A program made the translations under genes and the position numbers. A stretch of DNA of 64,000 bases from Carex sylvatica (Eukaryota; Streptophyta; Magnoliopsida; Poales; Cyperaceae): the NCBI GenBank assembly GCA_964058845.1, contig CAXKVR010000128.1:186001-250000 (forward strand). Reading direction: 5' to 3'. Of the stretch, positions 47,014-58,709 are shown one piece after another; the first letter of the stretch is position 1; each line of letters begins with the position of its first letter. Under the pieces are notes generated by a model that was given only the letters and a program-made list of their open reading frames with translations, was not told the origin of the DNA and ran no database searches.

Positions 47014-47580
47014 GTTTTCTCTTTACTCTTTTTTTTTAAAAAAAAAAAAAATTATGTATCCGACTGTAAAACCTATGAGATGTGTGAAATATTACTACTA
47101 ATTATTTTTAACTTACTTTGTAGATGTGCTATACGGAGTTGACAGCCAGGATAGTTTTGGCATCTCATAGAGGAAATAGGTAATTTACAATTTGTATTTC
47201 TTTCATAGAGTGCATGGTGCTTGTTGTTTTACAGGGTTAACATGATAATTTAATGTTTGCAGGGGCACTCATGGAATTTTACTTTCTTAAGTTGTGGGTT
47301 GTATGATTCTGTAAAATATGGACATGAGGGGCTCTTCTAGTCTATATTTTATTTTCAACCCTTGAAAGGAGGATTGAGTTTATTCTATTCGGAGCAAATA
47401 AGAAGTCATTTTCGTTCAAAAAATAAACATAATCAAAATTTGACAAGAGATCTGTTGTGTACTGTACAATTGGGCAATTCTGTTTGTTTGATAGCAAGTT
47501 TAGAAAATTTTGGCAATCAATTCCAATGTGATAATGTTGTTTATTCTGTGATATGTAATTAGGTAGGAGCAAGAAATAGA
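47014..47580 (+). other. Probable 3'UTR and downstream of KTI12
   Basis: After the stop codon a TTTTTTTT/A run is followed by TTACTTTGTAGATGTGCTAT, possibly an acceptor of a 3'UTR intron. No coding continues. Confidence 0.35.
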
Positions 47581-50560
47581 CCAAACCATCGGTTAGTTTT
47601 CAAACATAGAAACTTGTATCACTTGGGATGTAATTGTAACCATTGACATTGAAGGATTTTTATTTTAAAAAAAAATTATAGTTGAGATTGTGGTCATAAA
47701 TTATTTACTTTGTGCTGGATTTGTGGAGATTCTATTCTATATATGATGGTTGTTACACAACCAAGTTCTTCTGTGTGAACCAAAATTTAAATCAGAAAAG
47801 GCAAGTGTAATGTAAGATCTATTTTGTCACTTTATGTGACTTTATTTTTGAGAAATTGACGCGCTATCTCTATTCTCTAGGTGGTCATATGACTCAAGCC
47901 GCACGCATTGTTCAAGGTCAAAAGGTTTCATTTATATAGACGTATATTGATAGCTATTATATAGCTATCATAAAATATTTTACAAACAACTAAAATATGT
48001 TCTTTGGGACAGGTCATGTGTGCCCCACAATTATTGTTTTTATTTATTTGATTTTATGTGAGTTGTATTTTTGTGAAAAACATTCAATATGAGATCTTAG
48101 AAGTTGACTAGCAATAAAGTTTGTCAACATGAAATTCTGGTTAATTGATGCTATAAAATTCTCTTTAGTTATACGGAAATAATTATCAAATAATATATGA
48201 ACATAAAATAGTGTATCTTGGATTTGAGATGGAATCAAATTATTGTTGACCCAAATAATGCCAACCATTTCGGTTTAGATATCAGAATCCTTAACTAAAC
48301 AACATTAATTGCACTACAGAAATATTAAAAGAGACAGAATAATTAATTTTTTTTTATGTTCTGGTATACAGCTATGGCTGTAAACGAATTGAACCAAACT
48401 TACTTTAGTTTAAGTTTGAGTTTGAATAAAATTTAATCGAATTACGAACTACAAATTTTTTTGGCAGCCCTAATTATACCGGTAATTTATACATTAGTTT
48501 TCTTCTCGCAGAACAAAATTTACATAGTTTCCTTTTACCTTTTAGAAATTTACACTAATAGATTATGAGCCAGTTCAAGATTTTCATACTTTTTACGTTG
48601 CTAGATTGATTAAAATCACGGCATGGACCTAGTCAAATGAAATTTACTTTATTATTAATTTGTTACGCTGCTAAAAATTTATTTCAAAACGAACTAATTT
48701 CGAATCGAATTAATCACAAATCAAACCCAAATTGAATTACGAACTACGAATTTTTTTGCCACTCTAATACATACAACAAAACTCCAGGAACCTACACATT
48801 GCATTATTTAAAATCTTTTGTTTAAATGTAAAAATTATGGAAATGGTATTAAAATAACACAAATGCACATGTGACGGATTGTAACTACCTACCGCTTGAA
48901 TATAATATTTAGAAGCAATTATCACACAATACATTGGCAATGAAAAAGTTGACATTATTACCTTCTCATAGAATTGTTAACATTATACATTTAAAGCAAT
49001 TATTGAAATATCAATTTTAATGAACAAGACTAAACTTTGTGTGTCCTTGTCCCTTGAACTAGAGGGAATTTAATTTGCCTAAATGACCTGAAATGTAAAA
49101 AAAAATGAACTTCATCTTAGCTAGTGAAGTGCTTTATGCGTTTATGGCAACCACTTTTCACAAAAGAGATTTGGTACTTGATTGAGGACTTTTGGTTGAA
49201 AAATGAAAAAAAAAATGGGAATAAAGGAATGAATTAAGGCTTGCCACTTTATATATGCTGTCAAGGTTGGATACAACTCATTAGCAGTTATTACAACTAA
49301 CCTTTCTACTTTTCCTTAAAGCCGGTTCAAATGGCATGTATTCACACCTTTCTCTAGCTTTTATTATTATTTTTTTCCTTTTTAAAAAAAAAGAGAAAAT
49401 ATGTATTCATACGGTTTACAAACCTAATACCACCAGAGAAGAAAAAAAAAGAGAGAAGAAAGACAGAGAAAATAAAATAATAGAACAGTGGCACATCAAT
49501 AAATACTAAATTCATAAATACATGTATATATATGAGAAAAAGTTAGGTATTAGTAAAATAATAAGTGTGGCAATTGCGTTTATTTTTTATTTATTTTTAG
49601 TAATATTTGGTCAGATAAGTAAAGAAGAAGTATTTTTGTTTTAACAATTTTCAAGGTCACTTCTTTTTATTTATTTTTTAAAATGAAAGATGGCACGAAT
49701 TTTGTTACTATATTTTAATAACGGGTTTCTCAATTTGCTCCTTTTTCGTATTAAAAATAAGCCAAATTATTTGCACACTTGATCAATTAAAAATCTAAAC
49801 CACAAAAAAAAAATGATTAGCAATAGGCAGGGACAATATATATGGAGACAAACAAGCACACAAAAGGAGAATTTTCAGTACCACTAGCTATGGTTATTCT
49901 TGGAGAAGGTTCTTGAGCAATCATAATCTTGAGCATTCTATTTGACTTTTGGCGTTTTATGTGAATTGTTGCAATTTTAGAGGTTACTTTCCAAGAAATC
50001 CATAGTCAATAAAGTGATAAACTAAGTTATTTCACAACATTTTAAGTTTTTTCTCCAACCTCCTTTTCTACTTCCATTGGTTTATTTCACATTTTGAGCC
50101 TCCAGCTAGGCCGCCATTCGCCAGTCATATATATCTAGAGAATATTAAATCACAGTATATATATTTTTTTAAAGAATGTTCTTTTCATATCAGGTTTTAA
50201 AAAAAGTAATGTTCTTCAAAATTGTTTGCTTTCTATTTTCCCTTGAATGGTTTATTCCATTCTAGAAAGTTCCATGCATATGGCCATTGTACTAGTTTTA
50301 TGCTTAGAAGTTTAAGCATTATACATAGTTATTTTTCATTTTAAAAAAGGATGGTGATAATTGTCCCCGCAGGTTCGTCTCTGCAATTATTCTCACACAA
50401 AATGTCAAAAACTTCAGCTGTCATTTTTTATTCATAAAGTATTAGTACTTACGTACAAAAGTATTTATTTCTAACAACGAAAGTATTTATTCCTAAGAAC
50501 AAAAGTATTTAGAGGACCATGCACGTTTTTTTCATGGGAGTAGGGGAGATCTCAAATCAC
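47581..50560. other. Long AT-rich intergenic stretch
   Basis: About 3 kb without a supportable gene. Around 48370-48480 and 48670-48770 short segments with CGAATT, CGAACTACAAATTTTTTTGG and GGCAGCCCTA words resemble hAT-like MITE ends in inverted orientation. Nothing else recognised. Confidence 0.4.
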
Positions 50561-50582
50561 ATGGGGAGACCATGCACATTTT

Positions 50583-51402
50583 TAGAGGTGGATTTTATTT
50601 TATTTTATTTCAATTTCATTCATATTTCTCACGATCTATGAGGAATTTTACGAATCTAAAACCACGAACGTCTTCTATGTAATTTTCTCTTTCAAATAAG
50701 ATCCATGATGACATGCTTTCAGACAAGTCGTTATAAAAATATTTATGCCTTATCTTGCAAGTATTTATACCTATACTTGAAAGTATTTTTTACATATAAT
50801 ACTTATAATACTTTATAGTAATACTTTCATATATCAGTATAAATACTTATAATACATGATATTAATACTTTCATATGTCAGTATAAATACTTATCATACT
50901 TGAAAGTATTTTTTTTACATATAATACTTATAATACTTGATATTAATACTTTCATATGTTAGTATAAATACTTATAATACTTGATATTAATACTTTCATA
51001 TGTCAGCATAAATACTTATAATACATGATATTAATACTTTCATATGTCAGCATAAATACTTATAATACTTGATATTAATACTTTCATATGTCAGCATAAA
51101 TACTTATAATACATGATATTAATACTTTCATATGTCAGTATAAATACTTATAATACTTGATATTAATACTTTCATATGTCAGTAACTGTCATATGTAAAA
51201 AATATTTGCAAGTATAGTTATAAATACTTGCACAATGAGGATTAAATACATGTGTAACAACGTATCTGAAAGTATGTCATCATGGATCTTATTTGAAAGA
51301 GAAAATTACGTAGAAGATGTTCGTGGTTTTAGATTCGTAAAATTCATCATAGATTATTAGAAATATGAATGAGATTGAAATGAGATAAAACTAATTTGGA
51401 GA
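50583..51402. mobile_element. Foldback element with a 44-bp tandem array in the loop
   Basis: The left arm (about 50583-50800) and right arm (about 51190-51402) are inverted copies. Matching phrases include TTTTACGAATCTAAAACCAC, TTTCTCTTTCAAATAAGATC and CATGATGACAT.CTTTCAGA. The space between holds seven or more head-to-tail copies of a 44-bp unit (GATATTAATACTTTCATATG + TCAG.ATAAATACTTATAATAC). This is the layout of foldback-type or long-arm MULE elements. No ORF. A target duplication could not be defined. Confidence 0.85.
50815..51185. repeat. 44-bp tandem array
   Basis: The phrase GATATTAATACTTTCATA starts at 50858, 50939, 50983, 51027, 51071, 51115 and 51159; the last six are exactly 44 bp apart. 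Alternate units differ by ACATGA versus ACTTGA and by CAGCA versus CAGTA. Confidence 0.93.
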
Positions 51403-52690
51403 GAGAGAGAGTGGGGCATGGTGCGGAGATGGAATGGGGGAGGAGTAATATAATTGTTCTTTAAAAAATACCAATCCAAAATAACAGTATATATTTTGAC
51501 ATGTTCTTTATAAATTATTAGGTAAAAAAAGTCCATGCACAAGAGAATTCATGAGCACCATTTATTACAAAACTATTATTTTGTTTAATTATTTCAAAAT
51601 AAAATTAATTTATTAGGTAAATTTTTTCACATGGACAAGATGATTCATGAACATATTTTATTACAAAACGATTACTTATTTAATTATTTCAATATTAAAA
51701 TTATATTTATTATTACTATTGTTATTATTTTCTTTGTTTATAGCTAGCATGCATTGCGTACGTGCGCTTATTGCATTAATCCAACTCTTTTACCATTATT
51801 TTATTATTATTATTATTGTTGTGTTGTCATTAATTAATTAATTATATGTTATTTTATTTGGTTAAGAAAGAAGCCGTCACGTCACCTTTAGAAAGTTTCA
51901 GAGAAAGGAGATGATTAATGTCATTGTTGTTGTTCAAACGAAGATAATTTAATTCTAAAGGGTGGCAAAAGAAAAAGCAATTATTCCAGAAAAAAATGGA
52001 ACAAATTCAAAGGGACCGAGTCATTGGACTCAGTACCCCCAATTACCCTGTATAAGCCGTGTTTTTTAGTATTTTAGTCTCATTTCCCCCTTTTATTTTT
52101 TGATTTTCTGTGGCATGAATATCTGAGTACTTTGTATTGTGATACTTCTTGAAATCATTCAAGATCATATCCTCTCTTAATATAAACAAGGAAAATCTAT
52201 AGATCAATGGCTGGGATCGAATGTTTCCGATTAGATGAGGTGTTCAAACGATCTGAAATCAAAGTAAAATAATCAAACCAAATTTTTATTCGGTTCAAAC
52301 CGAAATAAACATATAGGTACCATTATTAATGAAAAGTATACATTTTCATACACAAGCTGTTCAATCTATATAAAATATGTAGATATTCAAACAATATAAA
52401 AGAAATAATTGAACCAAAAAAATTACAAGTCAAACTATAAGTTACTAACTTAGACAGACAAATCTCGATGTAGATAAAACGGTTCATATCTGACATCTAA
52501 CTAAATTTAATGTGATACTCTCTTTTGATTGACTAATAATGATAAAAAATATTGTTAAAACAAGGATTATAGCTAGCCGTTGTTTCATTGCCACATAAAG
52601 AAAATTGTTTCATTGTCAACATTGGAGTATGGCTATAAAGAATCCTTTGTTCTAAAAAATATATTAGTTATGAGCCACACCAAATTTTGA
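51403..52690. other. Intergenic stretch upstream of the CCR4-like gene
   Basis: No gene supported. AT-rich with TTATTATTATTATT tracts (about 51700-51835). Confidence 0.4.
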
Positions 52691-52696
52691 ACCTAC

Positions 52697-52860
52697 TTTT
52701 ATAAGCACATAACCTTACAAAAAAAAAAATTAAAATCTCACAAACAACCCCACCAAATTTGAAAGCCTCAACCTTTCCCATACGTATACACACCTTCCCC
52801 TCTCCTCTCCTTTCTTTCTCTCTCTCTGTCCTTCTCTCTCTCTCCAGCGCATTACCTACC
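52697..52860 (+). promoter_or_regulatory. Core promoter and CT-rich leader of the CCR4-like gene
   Basis: A TATA-like TTTTATAAGC lies at about 52697-52706. A dense CT tract (CCTCTCCTTTCTTTCTCTCT, about 52798-52848) fits a plant Y-patch and leader. Confidence 0.4.
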
Positions 52861-52938
52861 ATGAAACACAGCCTTTGTACACAAATCCAACCAAAACATC
52901 AATGCCTCTTTATTTCTCTTTGCTCTTTCTGTTGCTGA
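52861..52938 (+). CDS. Upstream ORF overlapping the kinase start codon
   Basis: An ATG in a fair context (CTACCATGA) opens 25 codons and ends at TGA 52936-52938, overlapping the main ATG at 52902 in another frame. If the transcript starts upstream, scanning ribosomes would meet it first, so it could reduce kinase translation. Peptide identity is unremarkable. Confidence 0.45.
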   Translation: MKHSLCTQIQPKHQCLFISLCSFCC

Positions 52939-55250
52939 TCTCTCTCTCAATTCCAGTTGCTCTTTCTTCACCTTTCTCCACTCTTGCCATCACCAGATTC
53001 CACAAAGAAACCGTAGTTTGTGCTCTCGTGTCGAGTTCTTTTATTTCATTGACAGCTTATGACCTAACTTGCATATCCTTACCAAGTGGAGAGACAATAA
53101 ACTATTCTTCAGAAAGTAGTGGCTATGGCGGCAATTCTTTTGTTCAGTACTCGGCCTTAGCAACTGCCGATGATTTCTTATGTGGGATCCAATCACCACC
53201 AAATGCAAAGACCTCCATGCTTTGGTGGTCTTTCGAAGGCGATCCGTATGACCCGTGGGATAAAAAAAGGGTTTACTGGGGCCCACCTTTGCTCGCAATA
53301 TCATCCGGAGACTCTCATGTCTGCGGCCTGAAAAATGAGTCGGGTGGGTCAATTGAATGTTGGCGGTGGCCGGAACTAGATATCCCTGACGGCATCAGTT
53401 TTAAAGAAATTGCGGTTGGTGGTGACTTTGTTTGCGGTATTACAAATTGCGGCGGAATCATAAAGTGCTTTGGCAACAAGACAGATGTAGTAGGCAAAGA
53501 ACCAGCAGGCAGTTATAAAATTCTCGCTGCCGGGTCACACCATGCGTGTGCAGTTAGCACTGCTGCTAACTTAACTTGCTGGGGTTTTGGTGCACCCGAA
53601 ATTTATCCAGTTCCTGATGATATGTGGTCTATGTCTCTTGGTACCAACATTACATGCATCTTGACTTCCAATGGAACAGTGAAATGCTGGGGAAAAGGAG
53701 CGGCGCCTCCTTTGACGGTAGCCGACAAGCAATTTGTTTCAATAGAGGCAAAGGGTGATTCGGTTTGCGGCGTGTTAATGATGAACTACTCGGTTGTTTG
53801 TTGGGGCAGCAAGAATTTTAAAAACAGTTCTGTGGTGTATGATCAAATTCTACCTGGCACTTGCGCACCGGAAACGAGTTGCCCATGCAGGTCCGTTCCT
53901 GGCTCAGCTAATGTTTGTAGTGATGAAGGTTATGTAATTTGTCTACCATGTAAAACTATTCTCACGAATAATAAAATAGTTGTAACTCCACCTTCCCCAA
54001 ATGCATCTCCTACAAGCCCTCTCCATCCCGAAGGAAAGAAAAACAAGATCAGGAATGTTGTAATGATCGCTGGAATTACCGGTGGTGCGGCCTTGGCATC
54101 TTGTGCTGTAATAGTAGGGCTTGTGCTGTACAAGATAGCAAAGAAGAAAGAACAGAGGCCCAATCTGACACCAAACGATCAAACGGGGGAGCAGCCAAAC
54201 CCGGTGAGACCGGTTTCATGGCAACCAATAAATGGTTTAGTATTCTCATTTTGGGATTTACATCGTGCCACTGATGGGTTTGCAGATTCAAACAAGATTG
54301 GATCGGGCGGCTTTGGGACGGTTTATTGGGGTGTTTTGCCAGATGGGCGCCAAGCTGCTTTTAAAAGAGCGCACCAGAGGCGCCGACGCGATGCAGAGAG
54401 TGCATTCCTCTCAGAGCTGGCACTCCTTTCACGTCTTAACCATATAAACCTCGTTGGTCTCTTAGGATTTTGTGATGAGCGTAGCGAGCGTATACTAGTA
54501 ATGGAACACATGCCGCATGGCAATCTTTACGACCATTTGCATAGGCTTCCGCCTTCTGATTCTTCGCCGCTTTTCACTTCATGGACAAATCGGCTCAGGA
54601 TAGCATTAGATGCGGCACGAGGGATAGAATACTTGCATTCATATGCGGTGCCCGGAATAATCCACCGTGATATCAAATCGTCAAATATTTTACTTGACGA
54701 AACATGGACGGCAAAGGTGTCAGATTTCGGATTATCCATTATTAGAAGTAGTGCCGGAACTGGAAGTAGCAGTGCCATATCGGCTGGGACGGTAGGATAC
54801 ATGGATCCTGAGTACTACAGGCTCCAAGAATTAACCGAGAAGAGCGACGTGTACAGCTTTGGAGTTGTACTACTAGAGATGATAACCGGTCTGAAACCAG
54901 TTTTTAAGCCGGGGGAAGATGAGGAGCCATGCCACGTGGCAGAGTACGTGAAGCCGATATTGAGTTCGGGTGATACGTCGAGACTCTTCGACAATCGGGT
55001 CACGATGAGGGATGGCAGAGAGGAGGAGGCAATTAATATCGTGGTGAAACTAGCGGCACAATGCGTGCGAGCCCGAGGGAAGTCACGGCCCACGATGAAA
55101 GAGATTGTGATGGAGTTGGAGTGGGCCATGGGCCTTTGCATCGATGATGATGATGAGGATGAGATGGTGGAGGTGGTGCTGGAGGTGGAGGATAGGGGGA
55201 GCACCATGAGCACCATGAGTTCCATGAGCACACATCATGAGTTGGAATGA
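52902..55250 (+). CDS. CCR4: CRINKLY4-related receptor-like kinase (CCR4-like)
   Basis: Intronless, 782 residues. A signal peptide (MPLYFSLLFLLLISLSIPVA) is followed by an ectodomain with crinkly-type repeats: recurring C-G-L/I and W-G/CW motifs such as SHVCGLKN, DFVCGI, HHACAV and LTCWGFG. A short Cys-rich piece (CAPETSCPC...CLPC) follows, then a membrane segment at about 385-407, a juxtamembrane region and a Ser/Thr kinase. Kinase landmarks: glycine loop GSGGFG (467-472), lysine 488, HRD aspartate 590 and DFG aspartate 608, so it should be catalytically active. An acidic tail (DDDDEDEMVEVV) ends it. ACR4-family kinases act in epidermal and cell-fate signalling; the CCR4 assignment rests on overall resemblance and on the AMK2 neighbour. 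The start at 52902 is the first in-frame ATG and gives the signal peptide. Confidence 0.92.
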   Translation: MPLYFSLLFLLLISLSIPVALSSPFSTLAITRFHKETVVCALVSSSFISLTAYDLTCISLPSGETINYSSESSGYGGNSFVQYSALATADDFLCGIQSPPNAKTSMLWWSFEGDPYDPWDKKRVYWGPPLLAISSGDSHVCGLKNESGGSIECWRWPELDIPDGISFKEIAVGGDFVCGITNCGGIIKCFGNKTDVVGKEPAGSYKILAAGSHHACAVSTAANLTCWGFGAPEIYPVPDDMWSMSLGTNITCILTSNGTVKCWGKGAAPPLTVADKQFVSIEAKGDSVCGVLMMNYSVVCWGSKNFKNSSVVYDQILPGTCAPETSCPCRSVPGSANVCSDEGYVICLPCKTILTNNKIVVTPPSPNASPTSPLHPEGKKNKIRNVVMIAGITGGAALASCAVIVGLVLYKIAKKKEQRPNLTPNDQTGEQPNPVRPVSWQPINGLVFSFWDLHRATDGFADSNKIGSGGFGTVYWGVLPDGRQAAFKRAHQRRRRDAESAFLSELALLSRLNHINLVGLLGFCDERSERILVMEHMPHGNLYDHLHRLPPSDSSPLFTSWTNRLRIALDAARGIEYLHSYAVPGIIHRDIKSSNILLDETWTAKVSDFGLSIIRSSAGTGSSSAISAGTVGYMDPEYYRLQELTEKSDVYSFGVVLLEMITGLKPVFKPGEDEEPCHVAEYVKPILSSGDTSRLFDNRVTMRDGREEEAINIVVKLAAQCVRARGKSRPTMKEIVMELEWAMGLCIDDDDEDEMVEVVLEVEDRGSTMSTMSSMSTHHELE

Positions 55251-55939
55251 CCTGTTGAGATTGCGACACGTCGGCGCCAGCGTGGTGAATTGATGTGACA
55301 TGTGGGTCCAAACTTGATCCATTCTGGCCATGATCACATTGTAAATTGATTTATTAGGAATTTGATTTGGAGTTGGTGGGGTTGAGAAACTGTCAATATT
55401 GCTTATTTTTTGGGGGTTAGTTGTGAGCTTTTTTTAAAAATATTTTTTGTGTATAGAAATGTAGGAAAAATATTTGACCAGCATAGGATTAGACTAACAT
55501 TGATAGGAATCCAGATGTGAGGGAATTGTAATTTTTTTTTTTTATTATTATTTTTGGTTTTTCAAAGGAAGGACTTGACCTAAATGGCATGCAAGCAACT
55601 AACTATGAATAATATAAACAAGTTTTGGGGCTAATTTTCTGTTGGCGCACTGGTTTTGGTTGGCTTAAATTAATTCTCAGTTTTTACTTTTTAATTGATT
55701 GTTACTAATGATATTCATTATACGTGCTGAGATTATCTGTACCATTTCAATATAAATATATAACCTAACTAGATTTAGAACTTGGAAGTAATATTTAATT
55801 TTAACATCCACAATTAACAATTCCATCTGTACAGCAAATGGGACACACTATATGATGTAATAAGATACTGGTAATTGATTCTGGTAATTGTAATTTGTAG
55901 ATATAGCGAGGGGTAAATTGTATAACTTTTCTTTACATT

Positions 55940-56750
55940 AATAATTAATTGACAAATGATTTGATTCTCCTATTTAATTACTTCCTTTCCTTTTCTGGTT
56001 CTTGTTTCTTTCTTTCTTTCAAGATTATTACCAAATAATCCATTATTCGAATCAAAATCCTAGCCGCCTCTGTCATTTTCTTTCTTCCATCTCGCGCTGC
56101 AAGTTTTCTCAGTCTCGTCCATCTTCTTTCTCTCATCTCTCTGCCAACAAGCCTCCTCAGCCTCGTCCTCGCCTCCTGCTTCGCTCCCTCTTGGGGTGGA
56201 GCGGGGGATTCGCACCGACAACCCCTCTTCTTCCTCCAGCCGCCAGCAAGCGCTACTCGTTCCTACCTCTACCCCAGCACCTATCCGTCGGGAGAAGAGA
56301 AAGTTAACGATAATAGCCCTAGTCGTCATCTCTCTTGTCTATCGACACCTTCTCTTCCTTCACCATTGTTAGTGGAACTAAGAGAACAGTTGGCGGCAAT
56401 AGCCTTGGTCGTCAGCTCTCATCTCTCTTTGCACTCCCATCACCGCGGCACCCTGCCTTTCTCTCGCAACCCAAACAAAAAAAAAATGTTTCATTTCCTT
56501 TGGTCGCTAGCCAACCAATACTGAAGGTTATCGATGTCTACCACTAAACGATATGGCTTGTTTCTTTTGTTGTTTTAGTTATTTGTATTGTTAGATGTTG
56601 ATGTTTAAATGTAGATGTTTTTTAGATGTTGATTTAGTTTGGATGATGTTTTGGATATAGAACGATGGATATATTTTACATTTTAATTAATAAAATTATA
56701 CTTGACAACCACTGTCAAAGTTTCAAAAAATAATAATTAATTGACAAATG
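55940..56750. repeat. CT-rich segment between 19-bp direct repeats
   Basis: AATAATTAATTGACAAATG occurs at 55940-55958 and again at 56732-56750. Between them lies a patch with balanced base composition, unlike the AT-rich flanks. It may be an insertion or a captured exon. No inverted ends found. Confidence 0.4.
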
Positions 56751-57380
56751 TCAAAGATTAGTAGAAAATAGCTATATGCTGAACTTCCTAACAATTAAGT
56801 TAGGTAAATTTCCAAGAACAATTAATTATATGCTTTCCACAACCAGAGCAATATGTTTTTTTTTTTTTTCACTTTTAATTTTTAATAATTGCTAAGTTGG
56901 ACTATTTCATTAAGAAATCAAGAAACCAGCTAATTACCTGTTTTTCTAGGAGGTTGGCAGACCCAACCATCTATAATTAATTCTGTTTGTAATTAAGAGT
57001 TCAGAATTCAGATCTGTGTCTTAACTGTAATCAATTGATTCAGTCAGAAAAATCAAACTTAGTTGACTTGGTTTAGATTATGTGTCATTTGACAGAGTCC
57101 CATTCCACAATATGCCTTTCTTTGTGAAGTATGTGTACCATTCCATGGTTTTGAACTAGCTTCTCTGTCAAATTAAAAATTACTACTCTACTCCCCACCA
57201 AACCCCTTGATGTGGAATTTTTTCTTCTCTAGAATAATAACTAATTAGTAAATTGATTTAGAATACTTTTTTGGACTATTATTTAGAAACTCTATTTAAC
57301 AAAAGTTAATTAAATTTTGAAAATAATCCCCTTTTTAAGCCATCTGTCATTAAAAATTTACAACTTTACATTATGTCTCT

Positions 57381-57830
57381 ACGAGGAGAGTTCTAATATC
57401 TTATCATGTCTCATATTTTACATCTTTATTTTCAAAATTAAAAACTATCGATCCAAATCGCTCAACATGTTATCCATACTAAATTATGTTTAGGGATGAA
57501 ATTTTATAATTTTTGAATTTTTTTTACTATTTTTTAAGATAGGTATAAAATCACAATTTTTTGAATGGTCCAGAAATAATAATTTTGTACCTATTATATT
57601 GAACAGTTCGGATCGATAATTTTCATTTTGAAAACAAAGATATGAAAATGAAATCCGCTGCTTTTCAAATCTCTGTTACTCCCTGCTCTTCTCTCTTTCT
57701 CTCCTCTTTTTTCTCTCTTTCTCTTTGAAGTGAGAAAGAGAGTAAAATAAATAACATGCTCTGTTTTTCTTTGAGAAAAGCAGCGGATGCTCTTCCAAAG
57801 ATATGAGGCATGATGAGATTAAAATTGTAA
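57381..57830. mobile_element. Hairpin MITE with a smaller hairpin nested in one arm
   Basis: CTAATATCTTATCATGTCTC at the left and GAGGCATGATGAGATTAAAA at the right form inverted ends, with CTATCGATCCAAATCG / CGGATCGATAATTTTC deeper inside. At 57653-57790 a second palindrome, ATCCGCTGCTTTTC ... GAAAAGCAGCGGAT, interrupts the right arm; its loop is CT-rich. Target duplications unclear. Confidence 0.6.
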
Positions 57831-58709
57831 AATATCAGTCGTCAAGTTGGTCCAAGATATGGCCAACAAATATTATAGGCTTTATTTCATCACGGACAAT
57901 CTAAAGGTGCAACTTTTGGGCCTGTATGGGCCTAAGTTTAGGTGTACACGGCTCTTATTAAACTTGGCCCAATTTGCTCTTATTTTTTTCATTAAGTTTA
58001 TTATTCATTCAATGTATCTATCAATCTATATGATGATCTGATTCTCTTCAGTCAAATTTGAAACTATGAAAGTGTAAATCCTTTCGATTAATTAATTTTC
58101 TCCTTAATAGTTAACGTTTTATTTTCTCCGCCGCAGTCGGACCGCTACTCTTTTGTCTAAAACGACACAACAACTAACCTGAGTTTTTCTTAATAAAAAA
58201 AAAACTTAATTTTTTATTCTCTATGTCGGAGAGTTCATATTAAACTTTGTAGTGAGTCGCTGACAGTGGTCTCCACATTTGGTGCAGAACCACTCGCCAC
58301 ACATTGAGACACAATGTACCCGAATCAGAGAATTCGAACTCGAGAAATAGAGAATTCGAACTCGAGAAAATTTCTTTGTACTACGCTTGTATTTTTCCTG
58401 CGCCTACAGTACAAAGAAATCGAACGATTATCGGATTTATTGGCCTTAGGTAGCAGAATATTTCCGGTTATATTATGACCGTTCGATCAGAATCCGCACT
58501 AACATTAAAGCATCCCCGTGCATCCTACCTTGGTCCGATTGACCAAGATTATGATCGGACAGCCCTATTCTCTATAGTAATTTTCTGTTACCTCAGATTT
58601 CGGACTCCCAAAAGAAATCCACCGATTTTCGTCACAAATAAATAAAATTTCTTTGACATAGCACTGGTGTGTGTGGAGAGAGAGAGAGAGAGAGGGGAGG
58701 CTCAAAGCC

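Larger units (their letters stand above)
55251..58709. other. Intergenic region between the kinase and AMK2
   Basis: No convincing gene. It contains a CT-rich, GC-richer patch (55985-56560) and a MITE (about 57381-57830). The ORFs at 56002-56307 and 56335-56547 are rich in Ser, Pro and Arg, lack recognisable domains, and may be a captured gene leader. Confidence 0.4.

Noticed and set aside
50400..51400. Array considered as a CRISPR-like repeat
   Set aside because: The 44-bp units abut with no unique spacers and sit inside a foldback transposon in a plant genome.
52875..52901. Upstream extension of the kinase frame
   Set aside because: It begins at TTG; the first ATG at 52902 gives a proper signal peptide.
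57653..57790. Hairpin considered as a microRNA precursor
   Set aside because: The stem is only about 14 bp with a long CT-rich loop and lies within a MITE arm.
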